From RGIG5579 sp045602025 (GTDB lineage Bacteria; Bacillota; Clostridia; Oscillospirales; SIG627): DNA of 28,541 nucleotides. Shown here piece after piece: positions 7,397 through 14,835 of the stretch. Made by a program: the position numbers and the translations under genes. The notes beneath the pieces are model-generated. The model saw only the letters and a program-made list of their open reading frames with translations, ran no database searches and was not told the origin of the DNA. The stretch lies in NCBI GenBank assembly GCA_045602025.1, contig JAZSAT010000009.1, positions 1-28,541 on the forward strand, given 5' to 3'. Positions within the stretch are counted from its first letter, which is position 1, and each line of letters begins with the position of its first letter.

Positions 7397-8939
7397 TTTG
7401 TTTCCTCCTTTCAAAAATGAGAAGCAAAATATAGCCGAGTACAAAAACAAAAAACACGGCGGGAAGAAATACATCTCCTGTAAGCTGATAAAGGGTCACC
7501 TCTTCGGAGAAAGAAATCTCCCCTGAAAGAACACCTTTTTCCAAAGGACCAAGCTCTTTGACAACACAGCCTCTCTCGTCGATTAAAGCGGATACACCGG
7601 AATTGGCACAACGAACCGTACTGCGGGAATTTTCAACACTGCGAAAAACCGCGTGGGCAAGGTGTTGCCAGATACCGGGGGAATCCTTATACCAGGAATC
7701 ATTTGTTACGAGAACGATAAGCTCCGCGCCGTCTCGAACCGATTTTCTTGTAAGGGAAGGAAAAAGGGATTCAAAACAAATGATCGACCCGATCTTGCCC
7801 GCTTTTGTTTCCATTAGGGAAGAAGAATTCCCTGCCGCAAGATCGGAAGAAAGAAGATTGATCTCATTCAGAACAGGAGCAATCTTTGATATGACTTGGG
7901 CATAAGGCATTTTTTCACCAAAGGGAACAAGATGCCTTTTATGATACGGCACTGAAACCGAATCCTTGTCCAAAAGGATCGCGCTGTTTGCCGTAGCACC
8001 GTCAAGCTCCCAAAAGCAGCCCATCAAAATGGGGGTATCGATCTTGTCGGAAAGAGCCTGAAACTTTTCGAGTAAAGCGTGGTTTCTGTAGAGGTTCTTT
8101 GCCACTGCACTTTCGGGCCACACCACAAGATCGCTCTCTTTCACAGTTTGCGTAAGGGAAATATAGGTATCCACCGCGCTTGTTCCATCCCACTTTTCTC
8201 CGGAAAGAATACAGCCCTGTACTGCTGAAACCGTAATCGTATCTCCTTGAGGCTTTGCAGCAATACGAAAAACACCAAAGAAAAGATTGGAAAGAAAAAG
8301 AATTCCGGCAAAGGATGCAAAAAGAATTTTTTTCCTCTTGCCTTCGGAATAAAAAGCATAACAGATGAAAGCCGAAAAGGAAAGCATCAAAAAATCAAGA
8401 AAAGTTTGCCCAAAAAGAGAAACAGACTGAATCAACACAGGGGCACGATAGTTCCCAAGGGAAACTCTGACCCAAGGGAAGGCAAGCTCGCTAAGGGATG
8501 TGATATATTGAGAAACAAGGATCCCAAGGACCGCTGTAAAAAGAAGAAACAAGTCGCTTTTTATCTTTTTTCCAACAAGGTGGCACAAAACGGAAGGGAT
8601 GCCGTATGAAAGGCCGTGAACAAGGCTGATCCCGATCCAGGCCAAAAGCACAACGCCGAGAGAGGATGCACGATCAAGCCCCGTAAAATCCAAGGGGTAC
8701 AGCCAAAGAAACCAAAAATAAACAAAGAAAAGATACCAAAAACCAAAAAAGGCACCTCGAATGAGAGCCGAAAAAATTTTTCCTTCCCCCTTACGCTTTA
8801 AAACCACCAAAAAGAAAGGGACAAAGGAGATCCAAGAAAAAAGAAACAAAGAGGGAAAGGTCATGGGCAAAGCGGAAAAAAGGGCGGCAAGAAAAAGCAA
8901 AGCATATTCTTTTTTCAAAAATCCACAGATCTGCTTCAT
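7389..8939 (-). CDS. lnt: Apolipoprotein N-acyltransferase
   Basis: A 516-residue membrane enzyme that would transfer an acyl chain to the amino group of diacylated lipoproteins, the last step of triacyl lipoprotein formation. The N-terminal half has about six hydrophobic helices; the C-terminal half is a nitrilase-like domain. The catalytic triad is visible: Glu276 in VVWPESA, Lys334 in YHKRHLVPFGE and Cys388 in ICFESLFP, close to E267/K335/C387 of E. coli Lnt. A last hydrophobic helix lies near the C-terminus. It is the first gene of the minus-strand operon, with its own promoter at 8971-8999. Lnt is best known from Gram-negative bacteria, and its presence here is noted under findings. Confidence 0.93.
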   Translation of the reverse strand: MKQICGFLKKEYALLFLAALFSALPMTFPSLFLFSWISFVPFFLVVLKRKGEGKIFSALIRGAFFGFWYLFFVYFWFLWLYPLDFTGLDRASSLGVVLLAWIGISLVHGLSYGIPSVLCHLVGKKIKSDLFLLFTAVLGILVSQYITSLSELAFPWVRVSLGNYRAPVLIQSVSLFGQTFLDFLMLSFSAFICYAFYSEGKRKKILFASFAGILFLSNLFFGVFRIAAKPQGDTITVSAVQGCILSGEKWDGTSAVDTYISLTQTVKESDLVVWPESAVAKNLYRNHALLEKFQALSDKIDTPILMGCFWELDGATANSAILLDKDSVSVPYHKRHLVPFGEKMPYAQVISKIAPVLNEINLLSSDLAAGNSSSLMETKAGKIGSIICFESLFPSLTRKSVRDGAELIVLVTNDSWYKDSPGIWQHLAHAVFRSVENSRSTVRCANSGVSALIDERGCVVKELGPLEKGVLSGEISFSEEVTLYQLTGDVFLPAVFFVFVLGYILLLIFERRKQNA

Positions 8940-8970
8940 TCCGCTATCCCCCTAAAACAAAATATAAAAT

Positions 8971-8999
8971 ATTATACAAGAAATAAGAGAAAATGTAAA
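8971..8999 (-). promoter_or_regulatory. Sigma-A-like promoter of the lnt operon
   Basis: Minus strand: TTTACA (8999-8994), a 17-nt spacer, and a perfect TATAAT (8976-8971). It lies back to back with the mrp promoter; the two -35 boxes are 9 bp apart. Confidence 0.7.
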
Positions 9000-9008
9000 G
9001 GTCAATTC

Positions 9009-9036
9009 TTGACAAAAAGCAAAAAGAAACTATAAT
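9009..9036 (+). promoter_or_regulatory. Consensus sigma-A promoter of mrp
   Basis: TTGACA (9009-9014), a 16-nt spacer, and TATAAT (9031-9036). Both boxes are perfect, suggesting strong constitutive expression. The start codon follows about 25 nt after the -10 box. Confidence 0.85.
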
Positions 9037-9061
9037 GTTTCTTTGAAAGTGAGGTATGAAA

Positions 9062-9877
9062 ATGAGCGAATGTACACATGACTGCTCTTCCTGTTCTCAG
9101 AATTGCAGTGAAAGACAAGAAAGCCTTGTAGAGGCTCCCAACAAAAACAGTAATGTAAAAAAGGTGATCGGTATCGTTTCCGGTAAGGGCGGTGTCGGAA
9201 AAAGCCTTGTCACTTCCCTTCTTGCTTCCGCAACGACAAAAAGCGGTAAGAAGGCGGCTATTTTGGATGCGGATCTTACAGGACCCAGCATTCCCAAAGC
9301 CTTCGGTATTCACGAAAGAGCTACTGCAGATGATGAAGGCCTCATCCCTGCGGAAAGCATTGGCGGTGTTAAAATCATGAGCTTGAACCTTCTTCTGGAG
9401 GACGAGACCGATCCCGTTGTTTGGCGCGGACCTGTCATCGCAGGTACCGTCAAGCAGTTCTGGACCGAGGTAAACTGGGGCGATGTTGACTTTATGTATG
9501 TGGATATGCCTCCCGGAACCGGAGATGTTTCCTTGACGGTTTTCCAGTCCCTTCCCGTTGACGGTATCGTGATCGTAACCTCTCCTCAGGAGCTCGTTTC
9601 CATGATCGTAGAGAAAGCTGTGAAAATGGCAAAACTAATGAACATTCCCATTCTCGGTATTGTGGAAAATATGTCCTATTTTACCTGTCCCGATTGCGGA
9701 AAGAAGCATTCCATCTTCGGTGAAAGCCACATTGAAGAAACCGCAAAGGAATTCGGCATTCCCGCATTTGCAAGACTTCCCATCGATCCGGAACTTGCAA
9801 GACTTGTAGACAGCGGAGCTGTTGAAAAATATCCCGTTGATGCTATCTCTTCTCTTGCCGATACCCTTATGAAGTAG
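9062..9877 (+). CDS. mrp: Mrp/NBP35-family iron-sulfur cluster carrier ATPase
   Basis: A 271-residue P-loop protein of the Mrp/ApbC/NBP35 family, which binds and transfers Fe-S clusters to apoproteins as a cytosolic dimer. The deviant Walker A is GKGGVGKS at residues 41-48. Further signatures are DADLTGPSIP, the Mrp-specific DMPPGTGD and a C-terminal CPDCGK metal-binding pair. The N-terminus carries Cys4, Cys8, Cys11 and Cys15, resembling the N-terminal cluster site of NBP35-type members. The second ATG (9062) is preferred because GAGG lies 7 nt upstream of it but only 1 nt from the ATG at 9056. It is monocistronic, between a consensus promoter and a terminator. Confidence 0.95.
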   Translation: MSECTHDCSSCSQNCSERQESLVEAPNKNSNVKKVIGIVSGKGGVGKSLVTSLLASATTKSGKKAAILDADLTGPSIPKAFGIHERATADDEGLIPAESIGGVKIMSLNLLLEDETDPVVWRGPVIAGTVKQFWTEVNWGDVDFMYVDMPPGTGDVSLTVFQSLPVDGIVIVTSPQELVSMIVEKAVKMAKLMNIPILGIVENMSYFTCPDCGKKHSIFGESHIEETAKEFGIPAFARLPIDPELARLVDSGAVEKYPVDAISSLADTLMK

Positions 9878-9882
9878 TAAAC

Positions 9883-9915
9883 AAAAAAGTCGCTGCAGAT
9901 GCAGCGACTTTTTTT
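9883..9915. terminator. Bidirectional terminator between mrp and lplA
   Basis: AAAAAAGTCGCTGC (9883-9896) pairs perfectly with GCAGCGACTTTTTT (9901-9914), with T-runs in both directions. The lplA stop codon overlaps its right edge. It serves both convergent genes. Confidence 0.9.
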
Positions 9916-10879
9916 AAACGGTAAAGCTTTTGCCAAGCTCTTTGATCTCAAGCACCTCGGAGGATAAAAGAGCCTCCCGCACAGAATCCTGTGTCCACAT
10001 AATACCCATCAGTCTTTGACAAACTTTTTCACAAAGAAATGTATCCATCGAATCGGAATAAGCCTCAGCAGAGATAATCCTACCCTTTTCAAAGCGAAGG
10101 AAAAGCTGAAGAGATCCCCAAGGGAATCTTTCCTTCCATTCCAGGTCAAACTTCGGGGTTTGACCAAGATACCATTCCGGGTCCGAATGGCGGGCAATGT
10201 AGGAAGAGAGCTCCTCTTTCTCCGAATTGGTAAAGGCAAATTCGCCAAAATACCCGTCTCTGTTTTCCAAGGCGCGCAAAAGAGCATTTTGTGTCTGTCT
10301 GAGTGTCAGGTCGGGAATAAAATCCACCAAGTTACAAACACGGGAACGCACGGAAGCAATTCCTTTAGATGCGATCTTTTTGGGGTCTACGGTAAGATAG
10401 CGGGAAAGACGTTCAAGATCGGAAGAGACAAGGAGCGTTCCGTGGTGCATTTTTTTACCCTTTCGATCTGCAAATGCATTGCCCGAAACCTTTTTTCCGT
10501 TACACAAAATATCATTTCTACCGGAAAATTCGCAAGGGATACCGAGACTTTGAACAGCAGTTAAGATCAAAGAAAGCTGAGATGCCTGATCGTACCGATC
10601 CCGACCTGCAATAAATGAAAAATTAATATTACCGAGATCGTGATACACGGCACCGCCGCCGCTGATCCTGCGGGCAAGCTGCACACCGTCTTCTTTCATT
10701 CTTTCAAGGTCGCACTCCACCCAGGGATTTTGGTTCTTACCGATAATAACGGCGTTTTCATTTTGGTACAAAAAAAGGATCAATTCATCCTCGCCTACAT
10801 GGTCAAGAAACCACTCGTCCGTTGCCATATTTTCATGGGCATTTTTCGTTTCTGAAATATAAACAAAATTGCGTTTCAT
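9914..10879 (-). CDS. lplA: Lipoate--protein ligase
   Basis: A 322-residue member of the LplA family, which activates lipoate with ATP and attaches it to lysines of lipoyl domains (glycine cleavage H protein, 2-oxoacid dehydrogenases). Signatures: the lipoate-binding RRISGGGAVYHD loop, GRNDILCNGKKVSGNA, and the catalytic-lysine region. The C-terminal accessory domain is present (about residues 240-322), consistent with a one-protein ligase. The start at 10879 has GGAGG 5 nt upstream; the longer frame to 10945 would cover its own promoter. No lipoylated partner is in the window. Confidence 0.94.
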   Translation of the reverse strand: MKRNFVYISETKNAHENMATDEWFLDHVGEDELILFLYQNENAVIIGKNQNPWVECDLERMKEDGVQLARRISGGGAVYHDLGNINFSFIAGRDRYDQASQLSLILTAVQSLGIPCEFSGRNDILCNGKKVSGNAFADRKGKKMHHGTLLVSSDLERLSRYLTVDPKKIASKGIASVRSRVCNLVDFIPDLTLRQTQNALLRALENRDGYFGEFAFTNSEKEELSSYIARHSDPEWYLGQTPKFDLEWKERFPWGSLQLFLRFEKGRIISAEAYSDSMDTFLCEKVCQRLMGIMWTQDSVREALLSSEVLEIKELGKSFTV

Positions 10880-10902
10880 ACATCCTCCATTTTCCACCAA
10901 AC

Positions 10903-10930
10903 AGTATATCAAAGATACAAAAAAAATCAA
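10903..10930 (-). promoter_or_regulatory. Sigma-A-like promoter of lplA
   Basis: Minus strand: TTGATT (10930-10925), a 16-nt spacer, TATACT (10908-10903). It lies back to back with the radA promoter, the -35 boxes being 8 bp apart. Confidence 0.65.
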
Positions 10931-10938
10931 GGTTAAAA

Positions 10939-10967
10939 TTGACACCGTGAAAAAATAAAACTATAAT
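10939..10967 (+). promoter_or_regulatory. Consensus sigma-A promoter of radA-mazG
   Basis: TTGACA (10939-10944), 17-nt spacer, TATAAT (10962-10967). Both boxes are perfect. The -10 box overlaps the ATG at 10966, which rules that ATG out as the radA start. Confidence 0.85.
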
Positions 10968-10995
10968 GGAGAAAAGAACTTATAAGGAGCCGATT

Positions 10996-12381
10996 ATGGC
11001 AGACAAACAAAAAACCGTATATATTTGTTCCGCTTGCGGTGCCATTCAAACAAAATGGTCAGGACAGTGCCGTGAATGCAAGGAATGGAACACCATGGAG
11101 GAAGAGGTACAGATCGTTCCTTCTTCCAAGGTCAAAAGCAAAGAGCCTGTATTATCTGATTTTGCCACCGCTGAAAAGCTGACCGATATCCGCGAAGAAG
11201 CCTTAGGTGGCGAACGGATGAAGACAGGAATCGGCGAACTTGACCGCGCACTCGGCGGAGGAATCGTTGCAGGCTCCGTAGCACTTTTTTCAGGAGAACC
11301 GGGAATCGGAAAATCCACCCTTCTTCTTCAGATCTGCAAAGAAATGAAGGACCAGAAGGTGCTTTATGTTTCCGGAGAAGAATCCCAGCTTCAGATCAAA
11401 ATGAGAGCAAAGCGTCTGGGGACCGTAACAGATAACATCTACCTTCAATGCGAAACGGATATTGACGGCATCTTAATGGAGATTGCACGCATCAGCCCTG
11501 ATATTTTGATCATTGACTCCGTTCAAACCCTCCAGGATGCTTCCTTATCTGCCGCTCCCGGCAGTACGGGACAAGTGAAAATGTGCACAGGAAAGCTAAT
11601 GGCTGTGACCAAAAAGACCGGATTTTCCACCATTTTGGTCGGGCATGTTAACAAAGACGGTGTTATTGCAGGACCAAAGCTTCTCGAGCACATGGTGGAT
11701 GTGGTCCTTTACTTTGAAGGAGAAAGGACCCAAAGCTGCAGAATTTTAAGAGCCATCAAAAACCGCTACGGCTCTACCAATGAGATCGGTCTTTTCGAAA
11801 TGACAGATTCGGGCCTGGAAGAAATTCCGGATCCCAGCCGCAGACTTTTGGAGGATAGTCCAAAAAAGGTTTCAGGCTCTTGCCCGGTATGCCTGATGGA
11901 AGGGACACGACCCATTATGACAGAGGTACAAGCACTAATTTCAAAATCTCCCTTCCCGAATCCCAAACGACTGTCCAGCGGTGTGGATTATAACCGAATG
12001 TCAATGCTTCTTGCGGTCCTGGAAAAGCGTCTCGGCCTTCGCTTCTTTGATAAAGATGTTTATTTGAATGTAGTTGGCGGCCTTCGTTTGGATGAAACTG
12101 CCGCTGACCTCGGCATTTGCACGGCACTTTTGTCCGGAGCATTGGATCTGCCGCTTCCGGGCAATATGATTGCAGTAGGCGAAGTAGGTCTTTCCGGAGA
12201 ATGCCGCACCATCGGTGACTCTGATATGCGTGTAGCGGAAGCGGCAAGGCTGGGATTCGAAGCCATTATTTTGCCGAAAAAGCAGGCAGACCGTTTAAAG
12301 AAAAAACCCAGCGGACTGAGACTTATTCCCGTAAGAAGCGTCTATGAGCTTCTTGAGGTTCTAAAAGGAGAGACGGTGTGA
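10996..12381 (+). CDS. radA: DNA repair protein RadA (Sms)
   Basis: A 461-residue RecA-like DNA helicase/branch-migration protein acting in homologous recombination. Domains in order: a C4 zinc finger (Cys11, Cys14, Cys25, Cys28), the RecA-type ATPase with Walker A GEPGIGKST at residues 100-108 and Walker B ILIIDSVQT, the RadA-specific KNRYGS motif near residue 254, and a C-terminal Lon-protease-like domain without proteolytic function (GGLRLDETAADLG). Length matches the family. The start has AAGGAG 7 nt upstream. The stop overlaps the mazG GTG start (GTGA), so translation is probably coupled. Confidence 0.97.
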   Translation: MADKQKTVYICSACGAIQTKWSGQCRECKEWNTMEEEVQIVPSSKVKSKEPVLSDFATAEKLTDIREEALGGERMKTGIGELDRALGGGIVAGSVALFSGEPGIGKSTLLLQICKEMKDQKVLYVSGEESQLQIKMRAKRLGTVTDNIYLQCETDIDGILMEIARISPDILIIDSVQTLQDASLSAAPGSTGQVKMCTGKLMAVTKKTGFSTILVGHVNKDGVIAGPKLLEHMVDVVLYFEGERTQSCRILRAIKNRYGSTNEIGLFEMTDSGLEEIPDPSRRLLEDSPKKVSGSCPVCLMEGTRPIMTEVQALISKSPFPNPKRLSSGVDYNRMSMLLAVLEKRLGLRFFDKDVYLNVVGGLRLDETAADLGICTALLSGALDLPLPGNMIAVGEVGLSGECRTIGDSDMRVAEAARLGFEAIILPKKQADRLKKKPSGLRLIPVRSVYELLEVLKGETV

Positions 12382-13004
12382 ATACTGAAGAATTTTCAAA
12401 AAAAGAACATTTCACCTTTGATGATCTGAAAGAACTCGTAGAATTTCTTCGCTCGCCCGAAGGCTGTTCTTGGGACCGGGAGCAAACACACGAAAGCATT
12501 CGCTGTCATTTTATCGAAGAAGCCTACGAGGTTGCAGAAGGAATTGATAAAAAAGACGATTCTCTTCTATGCGAAGAGCTTGGAGACATGCTGTTTCAGG
12601 TGCTGTTTCACACAGATATTGCAAGAGAAGAAAATACCTTTTATCTTTCCGATGTGATCGATGGCATTTGCAAAAAAATGATCCGCAGACACCCTCACCT
12701 CTTTTCAAAGAATAAAGAACTGATGGATTGGGAAGAAATCAAAAAAGCGGAAAAGGGAGAAAAAACGAAAAAAGACACCCTTCGGCGTGTGTCTACCTCC
12801 CTGCCATCTTTAATGCGTGCAACCAAATTTATTGAAAAGGGCGTAAACGCTTCGAGCTGCATAACAGAGCTTACTGACGAAGAGAAAATCGGAGCTGAAT
12901 TTTTCCGTCTTTGCAGCCAATGTAAAAAGGAAAATATTGACCCGGAAGCGGCTCTCAATCAATATTTGGAAAAAATTATCATAAACTGCACAAATTATGA
13001 ATGA
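12378..13004 (+). CDS. mazG: MazG family nucleotide pyrophosphohydrolase
   Basis: A 208-residue all-alpha NTP pyrophosphohydrolase. The magnesium-binding signature is visible as E47-E-A-Y-E51 plus E67-L-G-D70, with the family opening FDDLKELVEFLRSPEGCSWD. MazG proteins hydrolyse (d)NTPs to monophosphates and pyrophosphate, cleaning nucleotide pools. E. coli MazG is longer, with two domains; here one complete MazG domain and a shorter C-terminal part are seen. The start is GTG at 12378, supported by AAAGGAG upstream. In Bacillus the equivalent domain is part of YabN, directly before yabO, which matches the downstream gene order. Confidence 0.93.
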   Translation: MNTEEFSKKEHFTFDDLKELVEFLRSPEGCSWDREQTHESIRCHFIEEAYEVAEGIDKKDDSLLCEELGDMLFQVLFHTDIAREENTFYLSDVIDGICKKMIRRHPHLFSKNKELMDWEEIKKAEKGEKTKKDTLRRVSTSLPSLMRATKFIEKGVNASSCITELTDEEKIGAEFFRLCSQCKKENIDPEAALNQYLEKIIINCTNYE

Positions 13005-13051
13005 TTTTTTTAGATTTTTTGTCGATTTTTTTTGTGAAACTATAAAAACAC

Positions 13052-13080
13052 TTGAATTTTTTCGGTATAAAGGGTATAAT
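13052..13080 (+). promoter_or_regulatory. Sigma-A-like promoter of hup
   Basis: TTGAAT (13052-13057), a 17-nt spacer and a perfect TATAAT (13075-13080). The leader to the HU start codon is about 45 nt. Confidence 0.75.
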
Positions 13081-13130
13081 TTCTCTATGGCGATTCAAAA
13101 ATAAATTTTCTTATTTCAAGGAGACTTATG

Positions 13131-13406
13131 ATGAACAAGACACAGCTTACCGAAGCGGTTGCCGCAAAAGCCAAAATGAAGAAAAAGGATGCCGAGATTG
13201 CCGTGAATCAAGTATTTGACATTATCACGGAAGCTCTGGTCAAAGGAGAAAAGGTCCAGATTTCAGGCTTTGGCAGTTTTGAAACCAAAAGCCGTGCTTC
13301 CCGAATCGGCAGAAATCCTCACACCCATGAAAAAATGGAGATCCCCGCGTTTAAGAGCGCAAGCTTTTCTCCCAGCAAACTGTTAAAAATCAGCATCAAT
13401 AAATAA
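13131..13406 (+). CDS. hup: HU family DNA-binding protein
   Basis: A 91-residue histone-like protein that binds and bends DNA as a dimer. It opens with MNKTQLTEAVA and has the HU/IHF signature around GFGSFETKSRASRIGRNP, forming the beta-arm, followed by E-x-M-E-I-PA. Length is typical. The second ATG (13131) is chosen because AAGGAG lies 7 nt upstream of it and 4 nt from the ATG at 13128. It sits between mazG and rqcP, an insertion relative to B. subtilis order that I recall in other clostridia. The C-terminus (SASFSPSKLLK) departs from the usual AFKAGKALKD. Confidence 0.95.
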   Translation: MNKTQLTEAVAAKAKMKKKDAEIAVNQVFDIITEALVKGEKVQISGFGSFETKSRASRIGRNPHTHEKMEIPAFKSASFSPSKLLKISINK

Positions 13407-13411
13407 AAGGT

Positions 13412-13438
13412 AAAAGGAGCTGCAAAGCGGCTCCTTTT
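13412..13438 (+). terminator. Terminator-like hairpin between hup and rqcP
   Basis: AAAAGGAGC (13412-13420) pairs with GCTCCTTTT (13430-13438) around a 9-nt loop. Only four T follow the stem before AAAAATT, so termination may be partial. The stem also buries the only GGAG in this gap. Confidence 0.55.
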
Positions 13439-13449
13439 AAAAATTCAAA

Positions 13450-13698
13450 ATGAGACTTGACAAATTTTTAAAGGTATCCCGCATTATCAAAAGAAGAACC
13501 GTTGCCAACGATGCTTGCAGCGAGCAGCATGTACTTGTAAATTCCCGCGTTGTAAAACCGGGATATGATCTGAAGATCGGCGATGTGATCGAAGTGCATT
13601 TCGGGCATCGCATCTTTCGCTGCAGGGTAAAAGATATGCCTGAGCATGTGGGCAAGAACGAAGCATCCACTCTTTACGAGGTTTTATCGGAGGAATAA
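13450..13698 (+). CDS. rqcP: S4-domain RNA-binding protein RqcP (YabO)
   Basis: An 82-residue protein that is essentially one S4 domain: MRLDKFLKVSRIIKRR followed by V-L-V-N-S-R-V-V-K-P and a basic strand. RqcP/YabO binds obstructed 50S subunits and works with RqcH in adding C-terminal alanine tails during ribosome quality control. The conserved N-terminus fixes the ATG at 13450, yet no Shine-Dalgarno sequence precedes it: the 11 bases before it are A/T-rich apart from one C. Position before yabP-yabQ-divIC is the conserved Bacillus order. Confidence 0.93.
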   Translation: MRLDKFLKVSRIIKRRTVANDACSEQHVLVNSRVVKPGYDLKIGDVIEVHFGHRIFRCRVKDMPEHVGKNEASTLYEVLSEE

Positions 13699-13709
13699 TC
13701 CTCCTTTTT
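13689..13709 (+). terminator. Short intrinsic terminator over the rqcP stop codon
   Basis: GGAGGA (13689-13694) pairs with TCCTCC (13699-13704) around ATAA, followed by TTTTT. The stem is only 6 bp but GC-rich. It overlaps the rqcP stop codon and the -35 of the candidate yabP promoter. Confidence 0.6.
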
Positions 13710-13721
13710 CTTTCATAAGAT
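13693..13721 (+). promoter_or_regulatory. Candidate sigma-E promoter of yabP-yabQ
   Basis: GAATAAT (13693-13699), a 14-nt spacer and CATAAGAT (13714-13721). The B. subtilis sigma-E pattern is roughly kmATAww and CATACAnT; here the -35 fits fully and the -10 fits 6 of 8. B. subtilis yabP and yabQ are sigma-E dependent, which supports the call. Confidence 0.5.
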
Positions 13722-13745
13722 CTTAGAAGAAACGAGGTGGATTTT

Positions 13746-14015
13746 ATGGAAGAAAAAAAGACTTCTGTCATTTTGACAGATCGAAAAACACTACAGCTTT
13801 CAGGTGTAACCGAAGTTTTCAGCTTTCGCGAAACAGAAGCGGAATTATCGACCCAGTCCGGCACCTTGCAAATAACAGGTCAAGGAATGCATATGGAAAA
13901 GCTGGACCTTGAAAAGGGAGAAGTGTCTCTTACAGGCTTTATCGTATCTCTTTATTATCCGGATGATGAAACAAAAGTAAGCCGCGGATTCTTATCCCGT
14001 TTTCTCAAAGGATGA
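13746..14015 (+). CDS. yabP: Sporulation protein YabP
   Basis: An 89-residue member of the YabP/YqfC family of small sporulation proteins made in the mother cell. The family core is seen as L-T-D-R-K-T-L-Q-L-SGVTEVFSF, then a G-T-L-Q-I-T-G-x-G-M-H strand, and L-D-L-E-KGEVSLTG near the end. It has no membrane segment or signal. The ATG at 13746 is chosen because GAGG lies 8 nt upstream; a GTG at 13737 overlaps that ribosome binding site. It overlaps the yabQ start, so the two are probably co-translated. Confidence 0.9.
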   Translation: MEEKKTSVILTDRKTLQLSGVTEVFSFRETEAELSTQSGTLQITGQGMHMEKLDLEKGEVSLTGFIVSLYYPDDETKVSRGFLSRFLKG

Positions 14016-14515
14016 TGCCCCCCTGTTCACCGGAGAGTTTTTTGTTTTTTTCCTCTGTTTTTCTCGGATTTATTTTCGGGCTGTACTATGAGACATTCCG
14101 ATTTATCAGGCTTTCCTTTCCTCATACATCGCTGCTTATATTTGCAGAGGATCTGTTATTTTTCTTGCCCATTACCGTAATTTATATCTTTTTCAACTTT
14201 GCCCTCTCAGACGGAGTGGTTCGATGGTTCTCTCTTGTCGGTGTAGTCTCGGGATTTCTCTTGTACCTTGCGACCCTTGGAAAAATAATCCGCTTTTTCT
14301 CTTCTTGTATTCTGAATTTTTTCAAGAAGCTCTTGCGAGGAATTTTTCTTTTGTTATTCAGACCCATCGTCAACGTTTTCAAAAATATAACAAATTGTTT
14401 ATATGGGAAATATAAAACATACCGTATACTGATAGTCGGTAAACGAAACGCGCGAATGTTAAAGAAAGCAAAAAAGCATCTTTTAAAGAAGGCGCGCAAA
14501 GGATTTTTAAAGTAG
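14012..14515 (+). CDS. yabQ: Spore cortex biosynthesis membrane protein YabQ
   Basis: A 167-residue integral membrane protein with hydrophobic helices at about residues 8-27, 40-62, 68-90 and probably 96-118, then a very basic C-terminal tail (KKAKKHLLKKARK). Length, topology and position between yabP and divIC identify it as YabQ, which localises to membranes around the forespore in Bacillus and is needed for cortex formation. The ATG at 14012 overlaps the yabP stop; an adjacent ATG at 14015 is equally possible. The only ribosome binding site is AAAGGA close to the start. Confidence 0.85.
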   Translation: MMPPCSPESFLFFSSVFLGFIFGLYYETFRFIRLSFPHTSLLIFAEDLLFFLPITVIYIFFNFALSDGVVRWFSLVGVVSGFLLYLATLGKIIRFFSSCILNFFKKLLRGIFLLLFRPIVNVFKNITNCLYGKYKTYRILIVGKRNARMLKKAKKHLLKKARKGFLK

Positions 14516-14523
14516 GAGTTAAC

Positions 14524-14802
14524 ATGCGAAGCAAAATCGGTTTTTTCGGGAAGCTTGCCTTTGTAGCAATTATTCTTTTCCTGATCATATCCATTGTAGA
14601 TAAAAACCTTCAGATCAACGATCTCAAGGAAAAAGAGGAAAAGATCAACAATCAATTGCAAGCCTACACCCTTTATGTTGAAAAGCTAAATGCCCAATTG
14701 GAAGAAGAAGTTTCCGAGGAAACCATTAAGCGCGTCGCCAGAGAAAAGCTGAACTTAAGAGATCCGGGCGAGCTCATTTATTCCAATGATCTTCCCAACT
14801 AA
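14524..14802 (+). CDS. divIC: Septum formation initiator DivIC (FtsB-like)
   Basis: A 92-residue bitopic division protein. A short basic cytoplasmic N-terminus is followed by one transmembrane helix (about 9-27), a predicted extracytoplasmic coiled coil (about 30-68, with the heptad-like NDLKEKEEKINNQL), and the C-terminal AREKLNLRDPGE motif typical of DivIC/FtsB. It works with FtsL and DivIB in the divisome. The stop of yabQ lies 8 nt upstream, AGGAG overlaps that stop, and a terminator follows directly. Confidence 0.93.
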   Translation: MRSKIGFFGKLAFVAIILFLIISIVDKNLQINDLKEKEEKINNQLQAYTLYVEKLNAQLEEEVSEETIKRVAREKLNLRDPGELIYSNDLPN

Positions 14803-14803
14803 T

Positions 14804-14829
14804 AAAAGCCGCTGAATGCGGCTTTTTCT
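14804..14829 (+). terminator. Intrinsic terminator after divIC
   Basis: AAAAGCCGC (14804-14812) pairs with GCGGCTTTT (14818-14826) around a 5-nt loop, continuing into a T-rich run. Confidence 0.88.
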
Positions 14830-14835
14830 TTTTTT

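Noticed and set aside
6539..7420. 293-residue plus-strand open frame opposite recD2
   Set aside because: It is the mirror of conserved helicase sequence, with no recognisable domain and no promoter or ribosome binding site.
7416..7474. 26-residue hydrophobic N-terminal extension of RecD2 as a signal peptide
   Set aside because: The sequence is an out-of-frame read of the lnt 3' end. AAGGAGG before the ATG at 7396 marks the true start of a cytosolic helicase.
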